From Sulfuritalea sp. (GTDB lineage Bacteria > Pseudomonadota > Gammaproteobacteria > Burkholderiales > Rhodocyclaceae), in contig NZ_JAFLDR010000007.1 in the NCBI RefSeq assembly GCF_017302275.1, positions 1 to 64,000 of the forward strand: a stretch of 64,000 bases of DNA, read 5' to 3'. Positions within the stretch are counted from its first letter, which is position 1. Each line of letters opens with the position of its first letter. Below are positions 48,318 through 58,220 of the stretch, in pieces. The notes below the pieces were generated by a model that saw only the letters and a list, made by a program, of their open reading frames with translations, did not search any database and had not been told where the DNA came from. A program made the position numbers and the translations under genes.

Positions 48318-49769
48318 ATGAACGCCAAGCGCACCAAGCCCGCAGGAAATACGGTCACCAAGCTCTTCGTGCTCGACACCAACGTCCTGATGCACGATCC
48401 GCTGAGCCTGTTCCGCTTCGAGGAGCACGACATCTACGTACCGATGATGACGCTGGAAGAACTTGACGCCAACAAGAAAGGCATGTCCGAAGTCGCGCGC
48501 AATGCGCGTCAGAGCAGCCGCCTGCTCGACGAGATCGTCAGCGGTGCGGAACACAACATGGCGCAGGGTATCGCCTTGACCGAACCGTCGCGCGAACTGG
48601 CGACCGGCCACCTCTTCTTCCAGACCGAAGCCATCAATGGCATCCTCCCCAGTTCGCTGCCGACCGCCAAGGCCGACAACCAGATCATCGGCGTCGTCAT
48701 GCACCTGGGCCAGAAGTTTCCCGGGCGCCCGGTCATCCTGGTGTCCAAGGACATCAACATGCGCATCAAGGCCCGCGCGCTGGGCCTGGAAGCGCAGGAC
48801 TACTTCAACGACAAGGTCCTCGAAGACACCGACCTCCTCTATACCGGCACGCGAGAACTGCCAGCGGACTTCTGGGATACCCATGGCAAGGGCCTCGAAT
48901 CCTGGAAGAAGGAGAGCCGCACCTATTACCGCATCAAGGGTCCGCTCTGCCCGGAATTGCTGGTCAATGAATTCGTTTGGCAGGAAGGCCCGCAACCACT
49001 GCAGGCATGGGTGAAAGTCGGCGCTGGCAAGACGGCGGAACTTGAAACCCTGATCGACTACAGCCATGCCAAGAACGCGGTATGGGGCATCACCGCGCGC
49101 AATCGCGAGCAGAACTTCGCGCTGAACCTGCTGATGAATCCGGAAATCGACTTCGTCACGCTACTGGGCCAGGCCGGCACCGGCAAGACCCTGTTGACGC
49201 TGGCCGCCGCCCTGACGCAGACCATGGAGACCAAGCTCTTCGCCGAGATCATCATCACCCGCGTCACGGTTCCGGTCGGCGAGGACATCGGTTTCCTGCC
49301 CGGCACGGAAGAAGAAAAGATGACGCCGTGGATGGGCGCATTGGAAGACAACCTCGACGTGCTCAACAAGCCCGCGGAGTCGCCGGGCGGCGGCCCCGGT
49401 GGCACCGCGGGTGGCTATGGCGGCGACTGGGGTCGCGCGGCGACCATGGACCTGATCCGCAGCCGGATCAAGATCAAGTCGCTCAACTTCATGCGCGGGC
49501 GCACCTTCATGAACAAGTTCCTCATCATCGACGAGGCGCAGAACCTGACCCCGAAGCAGATGAAGACCCTGATCACTCGTGCCGGCCCCGGCACCAAGGT
49601 GGTCTGCCTGGGCAACATCGCCCAGATCGACACACCCTACCTCACCGAAGGCAGTTCGGGCCTGACCTACGTCGTGGATCGCTTCAAGGGCTGGGGACAT
49701 TCGGGCCATGTCACGCTGCAGCGCGGCGAACGCTCGCGCCTGGCGGAACACGCGGCGGAAGTGCTGTAG
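48318..49769 (+). CDS. PhoH family protein with N-terminal PIN domain (PhoH2 type)
   Basis: A 483-residue fusion. Residues about 15-170 are a PIN domain (KLFVLDTNVLMHDPLSLFRFEEHDIYVPMMTLEELD, later SKDINMRIKARALG). Residues about 250-480 are a PhoH P-loop domain: Walker A LGQAGTGKTLLTLAAAL, Walker B NKFLIIDEAQNLTPKQMKTLITRAG, and RGERSRLAEHAAEVL at the end. A Gly-rich insert (SPGGGPGGTAGGYGGDWG) interrupts the ATPase. Such proteins show RNase and RNA helicase activity in mycobacteria. ATG 48318 was chosen; it stands alone between bcp and the repeats. Confidence 0.93.
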   Translation: MNAKRTKPAGNTVTKLFVLDTNVLMHDPLSLFRFEEHDIYVPMMTLEELDANKKGMSEVARNARQSSRLLDEIVSGAEHNMAQGIALTEPSRELATGHLFFQTEAINGILPSSLPTAKADNQIIGVVMHLGQKFPGRPVILVSKDINMRIKARALGLEAQDYFNDKVLEDTDLLYTGTRELPADFWDTHGKGLESWKKESRTYYRIKGPLCPELLVNEFVWQEGPQPLQAWVKVGAGKTAELETLIDYSHAKNAVWGITARNREQNFALNLLMNPEIDFVTLLGQAGTGKTLLTLAAALTQTMETKLFAEIIITRVTVPVGEDIGFLPGTEEEKMTPWMGALEDNLDVLNKPAESPGGGPGGTAGGYGGDWGRAATMDLIRSRIKIKSLNFMRGRTFMNKFLIIDEAQNLTPKQMKTLITRAGPGTKVVCLGNIAQIDTPYLTEGSSGLTYVVDRFKGWGHSGHVTLQRGERSRLAEHAAEVL

Positions 49770-49854
49770 CCAGGTTCCGTTGGGTGGACCGCAGGGAGGA
49801 CTTCAGTCCGCCATCAAACTCTGGCAGACTGAAGCGGGCCCTGCATATCTCGCG

Positions 49855-50087
49855 TCAGGCCCTATAAGACGAGCCTGAGCATCGAATTTTAGTTCCGGCC
49901 GCTCCCGGTGGTCGCTTGACATCGCGATGCGATGTTAGCCTTCACTAAGAATTTCACGTCAGGCCCTATAAGACGAGCCTGAGCATCGAATTTTAGTTCC
50001 GGCCGCTCCCGGTGGTCGCTTAACATCGCGATGCGATGTTAGCCTTCACTAAGAATTTCACTTCAGGCCCTATAAGACGAGCCTGAA
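49855..50087. repeat. 104-bp tandem duplication ending inside dnaB, with palindromic-core element
   Basis: Two full units (49855-49958 and 49959-50062), nearly identical (one change near 49917/50021 and one at the junction), and a third partial unit (50063-50087) that is the 3' end of dnaB. Each unit starts TCAGGCCCTATAAGACGAGCC, carries a palindromic-core element (49886-49957 and 49990-50061; ends ATTTTAGTTCCGGCC and CCTTCACTAAGAA) and within it the hairpin AACATCGC-GAT-GCGATGTT. Confidence 0.9.
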
Positions 50088-51466
50088 GCGAAATTCTCGA
50101 ACTTGGTGTATTCGCCGAGGAAGGTCAGGCGCACGGTGCCCACCGGGCCGTTGCGGTGCTTGCCGATGATGGCTTCGGCCGTACCCTTGTCCTGGGTGTC
50201 GGGCTTGTAGTACTCCTCGCGGTACATCATCATGATGATGTCGGCATCCTGCTCGATGGCGCCGGATTCGCGCAGGTCGCTCATCAGGGGCCGCTTGTCG
50301 GTGCGCTCCTCGACCTTGCGCGAAAGCTGCGACAGGGCAATGATCGGTACCTGCAACTCCTTCGCCAGCGCCTTGATCGAGCGCGAGATCTCGGAAATTT
50401 CCGTGGCGCGGTTCTCGCCCACGCGATTGGAACTCATCAGTTGCAGGTAATCGATGATGATCAGGCCGAGCTTGCCGAACTGCCGGTGCAGGCGCCGCGC
50501 GCGGGCACGCAGGTCGGTCGAATTGATGGCCCCGGTCTCGTCGATATGGATCGGCGCCTCGTGCAGCTTGCCCAGCGCCACGGTCATCCTGTCCCATTCG
50601 TCGTCGGTGAGGCGCCCGGTGCGCAGCTTGCTCTGGTCGATGCGGCCCACCGATGAAAGGAAGCGGGTGGCCAGTTGCGGCCCGGACATTTCCAAGCTGA
50701 AGATCGCCACCGGCAGGCGCAGTTCCACTCCGACGTGCTCCGCGATGTTAAGGGCGAACGCGGTCTTGCCCATCGACGGCCGGCCGGCAACGACGATCAT
50801 GTCGCCTGCCTGCAAACCGGAAGTCATGCGATCGAGATCGGCGAAGCCGGTGGCGACGCCGGTGATGTCGGACTGGCTTTCGCGCGCGAGCAGGGTTTCC
50901 ATGCGCTCGACGACTTCGCCGAGCAGGGGCTGGATCGCGACGAAGCCGTTGTTGCTGCGATTGCCTGCTTCCGCGATCTGGAAGATGCGCTGCTCGGCAT
51001 CGTCGAGCAGTTGCTTGACGTCGCGTCCTGCCGGATTCAGCGCGTTGCCGGCGATCTCGTCGCCGACCGTGACCAGTTGACGCAGGATGGCGCGTTCGCG
51101 GACGATCTCGGCATAGCGGCGGATGTTGGCTGCCGACGGCGTCGCGTTGGCGATCTCGCCGAGGTAACCGAGACCGCCGGTCTGGTCGACTTCGTTCGAT
51201 TGCTCGATGGATTCATACACGGTCACCACGTCGGCCGGTCGGCCCATCTGGATCAGCTTGCCGATGTGGCGAAAGATCCGTCGGTGGTCGTCGCGATAGA
51301 AGTCGGTCTCGCGCACCACGTCGCCAATGCGGTCCCATGCCGCGTTGTCGATCAGCAGTCCGCCGATCAGCGACTGCTCGGCTTCAATGGAATGGGGTGG
51401 AAGCTTGAGTGCGGCGACTTGGGAATCGACCGGCTGGGGGGGGTTGAAGGCACGTACCTGGGCCAT
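50063..51466 (-). CDS. dnaB: Replicative DNA helicase DnaB
   Basis: A 467-residue hexameric helicase. The N-terminal primase-binding domain (LKLPPHSIEAEQSLIGGLLIDN) is followed by a linker and the RecA-like domain: Walker A VVAGRPSMGKTAFALNIA, ADIIMMMYREEYY, and IIGKHRNGPVGTVRLTFLGEYTKFENF (the C-terminal signature). The final residues SGSSYRA and the stop are encoded by the first 25 bp of the 104-bp repeat unit, so the tail is recent in origin. The ORF starts MAQVRAFNPPQP. Two direct repeats lie upstream (51525-51561). Confidence 0.97.
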   Translation of the reverse strand: MAQVRAFNPPQPVDSQVAALKLPPHSIEAEQSLIGGLLIDNAAWDRIGDVVRETDFYRDDHRRIFRHIGKLIQMGRPADVVTVYESIEQSNEVDQTGGLGYLGEIANATPSAANIRRYAEIVRERAILRQLVTVGDEIAGNALNPAGRDVKQLLDDAEQRIFQIAEAGNRSNNGFVAIQPLLGEVVERMETLLARESQSDITGVATGFADLDRMTSGLQAGDMIVVAGRPSMGKTAFALNIAEHVGVELRLPVAIFSLEMSGPQLATRFLSSVGRIDQSKLRTGRLTDDEWDRMTVALGKLHEAPIHIDETGAINSTDLRARARRLHRQFGKLGLIIIDYLQLMSSNRVGENRATEISEISRSIKALAKELQVPIIALSQLSRKVEERTDKRPLMSDLRESGAIEQDADIIMMMYREEYYKPDTQDKGTAEAIIGKHRNGPVGTVRLTFLGEYTKFENFASGSSYRA

Positions 51467-51524
51467 TGCCGTCTCCGAAATGAAGCGGAGAGTCTACCCG
51501 CCGGGGCGTCGGATGATAAGTGCA

Positions 51525-51561
51525 CAAGCTGTGGAAATCTTGTGGGCAAGCTGTGTAAATG
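51525..51561 (-). promoter_or_regulatory. Two 15-bp direct repeats upstream of dnaB
   Basis: CAAGCTGTGGAAATC (51525-51539) and CAAGCTGTGTAAATG (51547-51561) match at 13 of 15 positions and start 22 bp apart, about two helical turns. Read on the minus strand they contain ATTTCCACA and ATTTACACA, and between them TTGCCCACA, each resembling the DnaA box TTATNCACA at 6-7 of 9 positions. They may be a regulator site for dnaB. Confidence 0.45.
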
Positions 51562-51579
51562 CAGTGCATGGTTTTCCCG

Positions 51580-51624
51580 CAGTGCAAGAAAAACGGGCCG
51601 CCGACTTGTGGTCGGCGGCCCGTT
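51580..51624 (-). terminator. Terminator of the rpsF-priB-rpsR-rplI operon
   Basis: AACGGGCCGCCGAC (51592-51605) and GTCGGCGGCCCGTT (51611-51624) form a 14-bp stem with a 5-nt loop. On the minus strand it is followed by TTTTCTTGC. It follows rplI by about 20 bp and separates it from dnaB. Confidence 0.9.
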
Positions 51625-51645
51625 CAGGTTTGAAAGTGCTCCGGC

Positions 51646-52095
51646 TTACTGCTCGCCGAGTACCGATACCGTCACCGTCGTCACCACGTCGGTGTGCAGG
51701 GCGATCTGCACCGGCGAGTCGCCAATGGCCTTGAGCGGGCCTTCCGGCAGGCGGACCGCGGACTTCTCGACCTTGAAGCCCTGGGCGGCGAGCGCCTCGG
51801 CGATGTCATGGGCCGACACGGAACCGAACAGGCGGCCATCGACGCCGGTCTTGCGCGTGATCTGCAGCAGCAGACCTTCCAGCTTGGCGGCATCGGCCTG
51901 GGCGGCGGCAACCGCTTCGCCATGGATACGTTCGAGTTCGGCGCGCTTTTCCTCGAAGATCTTGCGGTTGGCTTCCGTCGCGCGCTTGGCCTTGCCCTGC
52001 GGGATCAGGAAGTTGCGGGCATAGCCGTCCTTGACCTTGACCACGTCGCCGAGGCCGCCGAGGTTCACCACTTTTTCCATCAGAATGATTTGCAT
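51646..52095 (-). CDS. rplI: 50S ribosomal protein L9
   Basis: A 149-residue protein of normal L9 length. The N-domain [40 protein letters not shown] is followed by the long connecting helix ([32 protein letters not shown]) and the C-domain ([37 protein letters not shown]). Last gene of rpsF-priB-rpsR-rplI, followed by a strong terminator. Confidence 0.98.
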   Translation of the reverse strand: MQIILMEKVVNLGGLGDVVKVKDGYARNFLIPQGKAKRATEANRKIFEEKRAELERIHGEAVAAAQADAAKLEGLLLQITRKTGVDGRLFGSVSAHDIAEALAAQGFKVEKSAVRLPEGPLKAIGDSPVQIALHTDVVTTVTVSVLGEQ

Positions 52096-52109
52096 GGTTT
52101 CGTCCTCGC

Positions 52110-52388
52110 TTACTGGTGCAGATCGGTATAGGGCAGCAGCGCCAGGAAACGCGCACGCTTGATGGCGGTCGACAACTGGCGCTGGTAGCCGGTCTTGGTG
52201 CCGGTGATGCGCGCCGGCATGATCTTGGCGTTTTCAGCGATGAAATCCTTGAGGATCTCGACGTCCTTGTAATCGATCTCTTCGATCTTTTCCGCGGTGA
52301 AGCGGCAGAACTTGCGGCGCTTGAACAGGCTGCGGCCCTTGTCGTCCTTGCGCTTAACTCCGGTCTTGCTCTTGGGCTTGAATGCCAT
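52110..52388 (-). CDS. rpsR: 30S ribosomal protein S18
   Basis: A 92-residue S18 with the usual core [70 protein letters not shown] and a short basic N-terminal lead ([21 protein letters not shown]). S18 binds S6 in the 30S platform. Its start overlaps the end of priB by 35 bp. Confidence 0.98.
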   Translation of the reverse strand: MAFKPKSKTGVKRKDDKGRSLFKRRKFCRFTAEKIEEIDYKDVEILKDFIAENAKIMPARITGTKTGYQRQLSTAIKRARFLALLPYTDLHQ

Positions 52389-52710
52389 TTTCAGTTCCTT
52401 CCACGAATTCGACTGTATTCACATGCAGTATCGGACTGCGTCGCTTGAGACTCCTGGCGGCCAGAAAGCCTGCCAGTCTGACCCTGTCGCCCGGTTTGGC
52501 TGCCAGCAGCACCTGGGCCGGCCGGCCCATGGCCACACAGGCCATCTCGCATTCCACCTTCCGTTCCACATCCGCTTCGACCTGGGTCGAGACGTGTGCG
52601 AGGAGAAACTCGAGAACCGGTATTCCGGCGGGGGTGCGGCGCAAGGCGCCGCGCTCAAGCAAACGACCCGACAACCGCGTCAGGTTGCTCGGCTTGTCCT
52701 CAGGCGGCAA
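52354..52710 (-). CDS. priB: Primosomal replication protein N (PriB)
   Basis: A single-strand-binding (OB-fold) protein between rpsF and rpsR, the standard place for priB. Core: [32 protein letters not shown], then [55 protein letters not shown]. The start is uncertain: the family N-terminus lies near residue SNLTRLSG, where only CTG/TTG codons occur (TTG 52674 or CTG 52683); a TTG at 52710 and a GTG at 52743 lie upstream and overlap rpsF. About 111-129 residues. The C-terminus overlaps the rpsR start. Confidence 0.88.
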   Translation of the reverse strand: MPPEDKPSNLTRLSGRLLERGALRRTPAGIPVLEFLLAHVSTQVEADVERKVECEMACVAMGRPAQVLLAAKPGDRVRLAGFLAARSLKRRSPILHVNTVEFVEGTENGIQAQEQDRS

Positions 52711-53083
52711 CGGCAGCAGCCGGAGCCTCCACCTTGGCGTCACCCTGGGTCAGCGAGCGCGACTTCTCTTCCTTCATCATCGGGGAAGGAGTCACCACCG
52801 CCTTGCGGGTTTTCACGGTCAGATGGCGCAGTACCGCGTCGTTGAACTTGAAGGCATGCTCGAGTTCCGCCAGGGTCTCACCGTCGCACTCGATGTTCAT
52901 GAGCACGTAGTGCGCCTTGTGCACCTTCTGGATCGGGTAGGCCATCTGGCGACGCCCCCAGTCTTCGAGGCGATGGATGGTGCCGGAACGCGCGGTGACC
53001 AGCGTCTTGTAACGCTCGATCATCGCCGGAACCTGCTCCGACTGGTCCGGGTGGACGATAAATACGACTTCGTAATGGCGCAT
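52700..53083 (-). CDS. rpsF: 30S ribosomal protein S6
   Basis: A 127-residue S6. It begins [29 protein letters not shown], with [63 protein letters not shown], and ends in an Ala-rich tail that replaces the poly-Glu tail of some species. ATG 53083 follows AAGGAGATTGC. First gene of the ribosomal operon. Confidence 0.97.
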   Translation of the reverse strand: MRHYEVVFIVHPDQSEQVPAMIERYKTLVTARSGTIHRLEDWGRRQMAYPIQKVHKAHYVLMNIECDGETLAELEHAFKFNDAVLRHLTVKTRKAVVTPSPMMKEEKSRSLTQGDAKVEAPAAAVAA

Positions 53084-53215
53084 GCAATCTCCTTGTGGGT
53101 TGGTTACAGCCCCCCCGCATGCGTAACGGGTGGAGCAAGGGAACGCGCGATTATACGAGGCCCGCCGCTCTTCGGCAAGGCTTTTCTCGACGGAAATCAA
53201 GGCCGTAAGGCCCTG

Positions 53216-53392
53216 TCAGCCGCAGTAGCGCAGGTTGCTGAAATTGAGCAGCAAATCCGCGCCGCCATAGGCGGCGAAGGCCAGCCCGAGGATGACACCC
53301 GCCGCCAGCAGACCGGCAGCCCCCAACCAGCGCCATGCGCGCGATACGCTGGCCGATTGTAGCGTCTGCGGCAGTTGCCTCGGGGTGTCCAT
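53216..53392 (-). CDS. Small single-pass membrane protein, 58 aa
   Basis: MDTPRQLPQTLQSASVSRAW leads into one hydrophobic segment (WLGAAGLLAAGVILGLAFAAYGGADLLLNF) and a short end NLRYCG. AGGA lies 7 bases before the ATG at 53392. An alternative TTG at 53437 overlaps the stop of the upstream pseudouridine synthase (TTGA) behind GGGGGA and would give 73 residues. Probably co-transcribed with that gene. No family recognised. Confidence 0.6.
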   Translation of the reverse strand: MDTPRQLPQTLQSASVSRAWRWLGAAGLLAAGVILGLAFAAYGGADLLLNFSNLRYCG

Positions 53393-53433
53393 CGCGACAT
53401 CCTGCGCAGGCTGGCGCCCGGAGTCAAGCGCGG

Positions 53434-54168
53434 TCAAAAGACTTCCCCCTCGCGCAGGAAACGCCACTGGCCGAGCGGCAGGTCGCCCAGGCGCACACGA
53501 CCGATGCGCACCCGCTTGAGCCCGGTGACGCGCAGGCCGACCAGTTCGCACATGCGGCGGATCTGGCGCTTGCGGCCTTCGGTAAGCACGAAGCTCAACT
53601 GGTCGGAATTGGCCCAGGCCACCTTGGCCGGCCGCAACTTCTTGCCGTCGAGCTCGAGGCCGTGGTTGAGCAGCGCCAGGCTGGGCATGTCGAGCGCGCC
53701 TTCGACCCGAACCAGGTACTCCTTTTCCACCTTCGAATCGTCGCCGATCAACTGGCGCGCCACGCGGCCGTCCTGGGTCAGGACCAGCAGTCCGGTGGAA
53801 TCGATGTCCAGCCTTCCGGCCGGTGCCAGCCCCTTCATGTGCGCAAGCTGGAAACGCTGCCGGTCGCCCGCCACCTGGGTTTTCGCCGTAACCAGGCTCG
53901 CCGCCGGCTGGTGGCCGTCCTCGGCCTGGCCGGAGACGTAGCCGATCGGCTTGTGCAGCAGGATCGTCGCCTGCCGCGCCTGCGTCGCGCGCGCCTCGGG
54001 TGCCAGCGTGATCACCGCGTCGGGCGCCGCGCGCGTACCCAACTGCGACACCCGCCGGCCATCGACGAAGACCAGGCCGCGCTCGATGTAGCCATCCGCC
54101 TCGCGGCGCGAGCACAGGCCGCGCTCGGCGAGAAGTTTGGAAACCCGGATTCCCTGCGTATCATCCAT
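53434..54168 (-). CDS. rRNA pseudouridine synthase, RsuA/RluF-like
   Basis: A 244-residue synthase with S4 domain ([38 protein letters not shown]) and catalytic domain: [50 protein letters not shown] (catalytic Asp), [10 protein letters not shown] and [44 protein letters not shown]. Sequence around [12 protein letters not shown] is nearest the RluF subgroup, which modifies 23S rRNA, but RsuA/RluE cannot be excluded. It is divergent from rlmJ. Confidence 0.93.
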   Translation of the reverse strand: MDDTQGIRVSKLLAERGLCSRREADGYIERGLVFVDGRRVSQLGTRAAPDAVITLAPEARATQARQATILLHKPIGYVSGQAEDGHQPAASLVTAKTQVAGDRQRFQLAHMKGLAPAGRLDIDSTGLLVLTQDGRVARQLIGDDSKVEKEYLVRVEGALDMPSLALLNHGLELDGKKLRPAKVAWANSDQLSFVLTEGRKRQIRRMCELVGLRVTGLKRVRIGRVRLGDLPLGQWRFLREGEVF

Positions 54169-54192
54169 ACATCAGGATTCTATCGCGCAGCC

Positions 54193-55044
54193 ATGCTCAG
54201 CTATCGCCACGCCTTCCATGCCGGCAACCATGCCGACATCCTCAAACACCTGGTGCTGACGCTGTGCCTGCAGCATATGAATGCCAAGGACAAGTCCTGG
54301 CTGCTGCTCGACACCCACGCCGGGGCCGGGCTCTATGCGATCGATTCCGACGAAGCGAGAAAGACCGGCGAATACATCGACGGCATCGCCCGCCTGTGGA
54401 ACCGCGTCGACCTGCCGGCGCCGATGAAGCCTTACATGGATGCACTGCAGGCCTGCAACAGAGGCTTGAAGCTGCGCCGCTATCCGGGTTCGCCCTGGCT
54501 GGCCGGCCATTTCGCACGCGAGATCGATACGCTGCGCTTCTGCGAACTGCATTCCACCGATTTCGCCCTGCTGCGGCGTGAGTTCAAGGATGGCGGTCGC
54601 CGCGTCATGGTCGAGCAGGCCGATGGCTTCGAAGCCATGAAGGCCACCCTGCCGCCGCCCTCGCGTCGCGGCCTGGTGCTGATCGATCCCTCCTACGAGA
54701 TCAAGAGCGATTACCCACGCGTCGTCGCGGCACTCGAGGACGGCCTGAAACGTTTTGCCACCGGAACTTATCTGGTCTGGCTGCCCTTCCTGCCCAGCAT
54801 CGAATCTCGCGGACTGCCGGAGAAGCTCAAGAAGCTCCCCGTGGATTGGCTGTATGCCAGCCTCAATGTGTGCGGTCCGGCGACCAAGGGCCACGGCATG
54901 AACGGCAGCGCGATGTTCATCGTCAATCCGCCGTGGACCTTGAAAAATGCGCTGGAGCACTGCCTGCCCTGGCTCGCGCGCGTGCTGGCGCTCGCCGACA
55001 CGGCTGGCTGGGAGCTTGTGGAATCCAGCGCGATACCCCAATAA
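54193..55044 (+). CDS. rlmJ: 23S rRNA (adenine(2030)-N(6))-methyltransferase RlmJ
   Basis: A 283-residue SAM-dependent methyltransferase. It starts MLSYRHAFHAGNHADILKHLVL, has LLDTHAGAGLYAI (SAM loop), and the N6-methyltransferase catalytic motif as LVLIDPSYEIKSDYPRV, where E. coli RlmJ has DPPY. GPATKGHGMNGSAMFIVNPPWTL is near the end. The Pro-to-Ser change in DPPY is within the tolerated range of the motif. ATG 54193 gives the family start. Confidence 0.95.
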   Translation: MLSYRHAFHAGNHADILKHLVLTLCLQHMNAKDKSWLLLDTHAGAGLYAIDSDEARKTGEYIDGIARLWNRVDLPAPMKPYMDALQACNRGLKLRRYPGSPWLAGHFAREIDTLRFCELHSTDFALLRREFKDGGRRVMVEQADGFEAMKATLPPPSRRGLVLIDPSYEIKSDYPRVVAALEDGLKRFATGTYLVWLPFLPSIESRGLPEKLKKLPVDWLYASLNVCGPATKGHGMNGSAMFIVNPPWTLKNALEHCLPWLARVLALADTAGWELVESSAIPQ

Positions 55045-55273
55045 CCCTAGCAGATGCCCTCAGTCGACCGCATCCCGAGATTCCATATGCGATCGAGGCG
55101 AACGAGTCTGTCGGCGGAGAATGTGCTTGCGAAATGCTACTCGCGGTGAATTGGTCTTCGTCGCCATCATGATGCCGTCCGGGCAAAGTCGGGAAGGAGA
55201 GCCTCGGCTTTGCCAGCGGCAGCCTCGCCGCCGTCACGCGCATATGCCCTTCGCCGGACCAAATTCAGTGCCG
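55045..55273. other. Intergenic gap between convergent rlmJ and the hybrid kinase
   Basis: 229 bp. I see no convincing gene, tRNA or strong intrinsic terminator. Weak GC hairpins such as GGCAAAGTCGGG-type stretches near 55195-55230 might end transcription. Confidence 0.4.
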
Positions 55274-58207
55274 TCAACCGGCCGCGACCTTGCTCCAATT
55301 GTCCAGCGTGGCGGCCAGACTCTTCAGGTTAACGGGTTTCGTCAGGAAGTCATCCATCCCGGCGGCGAGGCAAGCCAACCTGTCTTCCTCGTAGGCGCTT
55401 GCCGTCAGGGCGATGATCGGCAAGCGCGCCATGCCGTTCTTCTGTTCCCAGGCTCGAATCTGCTTCGTCGCCCCGTATCCATCCAGAATCGGCATCTGGC
55501 AATCCATCAGTACCAGGTCGGGCCGATTTCCCGCCATGACACGGTCAACAGCCTCCTGACCATTTTCGACGCTCTCGAAACGTATCCCTAGGCTAGTGAG
55601 CATGGCTTCAATAACCAGCCGGTTGGTGGCGTTATCCTCTACCACCAGGACAAATCGCGGCGGCTGGGTCGAGACTGCGGATCCCGTGGGTTCCCGCGCC
55701 ACGTGCCTGCTATCGTCGGCATCCGCGACCCGCTGCGCCCGGATGCGGAACCAGAAGTGGCTGCCTTTGTCGGGTTCGCTCCTGACGCCAACCTCACCGC
55801 ACATCAGCAGGGCAAGGCTGCGCACGATGGACAAACCCAGTCCGCTGCCGCCGTACTCCCTGGTGGAGGAGGAATCGACCTGGGAGAATGCCGTGAACAG
55901 CGCGGACTGCTTGTACTCCGGGATGCCGATGCCGCTGTCGGTAACGGAGAACTCCAGCACGATCTCACCCTCGGTCGTTTCCACCTCCCGACCTTCGACG
56001 CGGACGAATCCCTCGACAGTGAACTTGATGGCATTGCTGACGAGATTCGATAACATCTGCCGCAGGCGAATGGGGTCCGCGCGGCAGCGAACATCGTGAG
56101 AACCCTGCCAGACCGCTTCCAGGTTCAGCCCCTTGGATCGCGAGACCTCGCCGAACAGGGTCGCGGTCTCGCGAATCAGTTGCTCCGGATGAACGACCGC
56201 GATCTGGAGCTCAACCTTGCCCGCTTCAATTTTTGACAGATCGAGGATGTCATTCAGCAAGGTCAGCAGCGTCTGACCCGAGTTGAGAATGACCCGGGCG
56301 TACTCGTGGCATTGGCCTTCCTTCAAGCCCGGCATGAGAAGCAACTGCGCCATGCCGAGGACGCCGTTGAGTGGCGTGCGGATCTCATGGCTCATGGTTG
56401 CGAGGAAGCGGCTCTTGGCGAGATTGGCGGACTCTGCAACCTCCCTGGCCTGCCGCAGTTCGCTTTCAAGCCGCTTCTGCTCCGTGATGTCATGCTTGAT
56501 TGCGACGTAATTGGCAATTTCGCCGAATTCGTCCTTGATCGGCGCCACTGTGGCGTACTCGTAATAGATGCTGCCATCCTTGCGGCGATTGACGAACTCA
56601 CCCTCCCAGCTTTCTCCGGCTGCCAAGGATGCCCACAAGGCAACGAAGGTCTCGTTCGGCGTGAGCTTCGATTGCAATATCCGCGGGTTTTGCCCAATGA
56701 CCTCCTCGGGCAGGAAGCCCGTGGCGGTGGTGAAGTGCGAATTGACATAGACGATGGCGGGTTCCAGCGTTGTGATGACGATGCTGCTGGGACTTTGCTC
56801 GACCGCCATCGACAGTTGGCGAATGGTGCGCTCACGGTCGCGCAACGCCGTGGTATCTTCGAAGACACCGACATAGTTGGACACGCTTCCAGCGGCATCG
56901 CGAATGCTCGATATCGTGAGCCACTCCATCAATTCGCTGCCATCCTTGCGCCGGTTAATAACTTCCCCCTGCCAAACGCCGGTCGAGTCGATCTTCCGCC
57001 ACATGTCGGCAAAGAAATCCCCCGAATGTCGCCCCGAGGACAGAAAGCGCGGCGTTTCGCCGAGGATATCCGCCTCGGCGTAACCCGTAATGGCGGTGAA
57101 TGAAGGATTAACGGCAAGAGTCCGCTTTCTCGCGTCGGTCACCAGAATGCCGTCATGACTATGGGCGAAGACGCTTGCCGCCAGGCGTTGCGCCTCCAGC
57201 AAGCCGGCTTCGCGAACGAAGTGCGCGCGCAGACGGAAGGTGAGCAGGCCGGTGATCAGCAACGTGGCCACGAGCGCGAATCCCACCAACAGAAGGCGTG
57301 CAGCCGCCTCCTGCTTCCATTGAACCAGGGCCGTCTCGCGATCGACATGCGCCACCACGAGGAATGGATGGCTACGCAAAGCCCGATAGACGGTCAGGGC
57401 AGGCCTGCCACGAACATCATCATCCGGAATTTCGCCGATCTCCAGATCGCGCGCCTGATTGAGCAACTTTTCATCGTCGATCCGGCTGCCCACATGCTGA
57501 CCATCCAAAGTCGACAGCGTCAAAACGCCTTGATAGTCGAAGAGCATGAAATGCCGCAGGCCGGAATCGACGTGTCGGCCAATGTGATTCAGGAAATAGT
57601 CCGGATTGATGGCCGCGATGGCCATCAATCCGGGGGAACCGGGCAGATGCCGCACCGCCGGCAGAAAATAACTGGCGCGCGCGCCGACTGGTTTCGCCGG
57701 AGAGGTCACCCTGCTGGAAGAAAAATCCCGCCCTTCGCGCGGGACCCCAAAGCGCGTCACGCCCCTTCCCTCGTCGGCAACCAGCGGCAGATAGGCAGAC
57801 AAATCCACCTGCACCCCGACATTTCCGGCCGACGAACTTGCCAATATGCGGCCATCGGCGCCGGCGATGGAAAGGGAGCGCAAAGCGGGCATCTGGCGCT
57901 GGATGCTTTGCAGAAGGCCGCCGTGATTCTTCGCGTTGCCGAGTCGTGGGTCGGCGAGCAATTCCGGCAGGTTGGTCAACATCAGATCGACCAGGAAAAG
58001 ATTTTGCGACACATGATCCTCGAAACCGCGTACTTGCAGGGATGCCTGCCGCAGATGCCCTTTCAGCACCTCTTCGCGCATGTCACGCAGCCCCGACAGG
58101 GTGCCGGCCACCACGACTACGGCCAGCAACGCCTGCAGGATGAACAGCAAGGAGAGATAGCGCTGGCGTGCCGGTTGAATCACATCGCGCGCCGCCAAGG
58201 AGGACAT
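55274..58207 (-). CDS. Hybrid sensor histidine kinase (PAS-PAS-HisKA-HATPase-REC)
   Basis: A 977-residue inner-membrane kinase. TM1 is about residues 18-38 and TM2 about 303-324, with a periplasmic sensor domain of about 260 residues between them (dCache-like). PAS domains span about 340-455 and 465-580. HisKA carries the phospho-acceptor H607 ([13 protein letters not shown]), HATPase the N box ([11 protein letters not shown]721/N725) and G boxes ([17 protein letters not shown]), and the REC domain has E857-D858, phospho-acceptor D902 ([13 protein letters not shown]) and K957 (LTKPVN). No output domain, so the signal goes to an unknown partner. It follows the substrate-binding protein gene by 13 bp. 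Confidence 0.95.
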   Translation of the reverse strand: MSSLAARDVIQPARQRYLSLLFILQALLAVVVVAGTLSGLRDMREEVLKGHLRQASLQVRGFEDHVSQNLFLVDLMLTNLPELLADPRLGNAKNHGGLLQSIQRQMPALRSLSIAGADGRILASSSAGNVGVQVDLSAYLPLVADEGRGVTRFGVPREGRDFSSSRVTSPAKPVGARASYFLPAVRHLPGSPGLMAIAAINPDYFLNHIGRHVDSGLRHFMLFDYQGVLTLSTLDGQHVGSRIDDEKLLNQARDLEIGEIPDDDVRGRPALTVYRALRSHPFLVVAHVDRETALVQWKQEAAARLLLVGFALVATLLITGLLTFRLRAHFVREAGLLEAQRLAASVFAHSHDGILVTDARKRTLAVNPSFTAITGYAEADILGETPRFLSSGRHSGDFFADMWRKIDSTGVWQGEVINRRKDGSELMEWLTISSIRDAAGSVSNYVGVFEDTTALRDRERTIRQLSMAVEQSPSSIVITTLEPAIVYVNSHFTTATGFLPEEVIGQNPRILQSKLTPNETFVALWASLAAGESWEGEFVNRRKDGSIYYEYATVAPIKDEFGEIANYVAIKHDITEQKRLESELRQAREVAESANLAKSRFLATMSHEIRTPLNGVLGMAQLLLMPGLKEGQCHEYARVILNSGQTLLTLLNDILDLSKIEAGKVELQIAVVHPEQLIRETATLFGEVSRSKGLNLEAVWQGSHDVRCRADPIRLRQMLSNLVSNAIKFTVEGFVRVEGREVETTEGEIVLEFSVTDSGIGIPEYKQSALFTAFSQVDSSSTREYGGSGLGLSIVRSLALLMCGEVGVRSEPDKGSHFWFRIRAQRVADADDSRHVAREPTGSAVSTQPPRFVLVVEDNATNRLVIEAMLTSLGIRFESVENGQEAVDRVMAGNRPDLVLMDCQMPILDGYGATKQIRAWEQKNGMARLPIIALTASAYEEDRLACLAAGMDDFLTKPVNLKSLAATLDNWSKVAAG

Positions 58208-58220
58208 CGTGGACCGTCGG

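Noticed and set aside
53437..54115. Continuous reading frame from the rRNA synthase antisense-free frame into the 58-aa membrane protein
   Set aside because: The frame upstream of 53437 is an alternate frame of the pseudouridine synthase gene with no domain; only the last 58 (or 73) codons have gene-like character.
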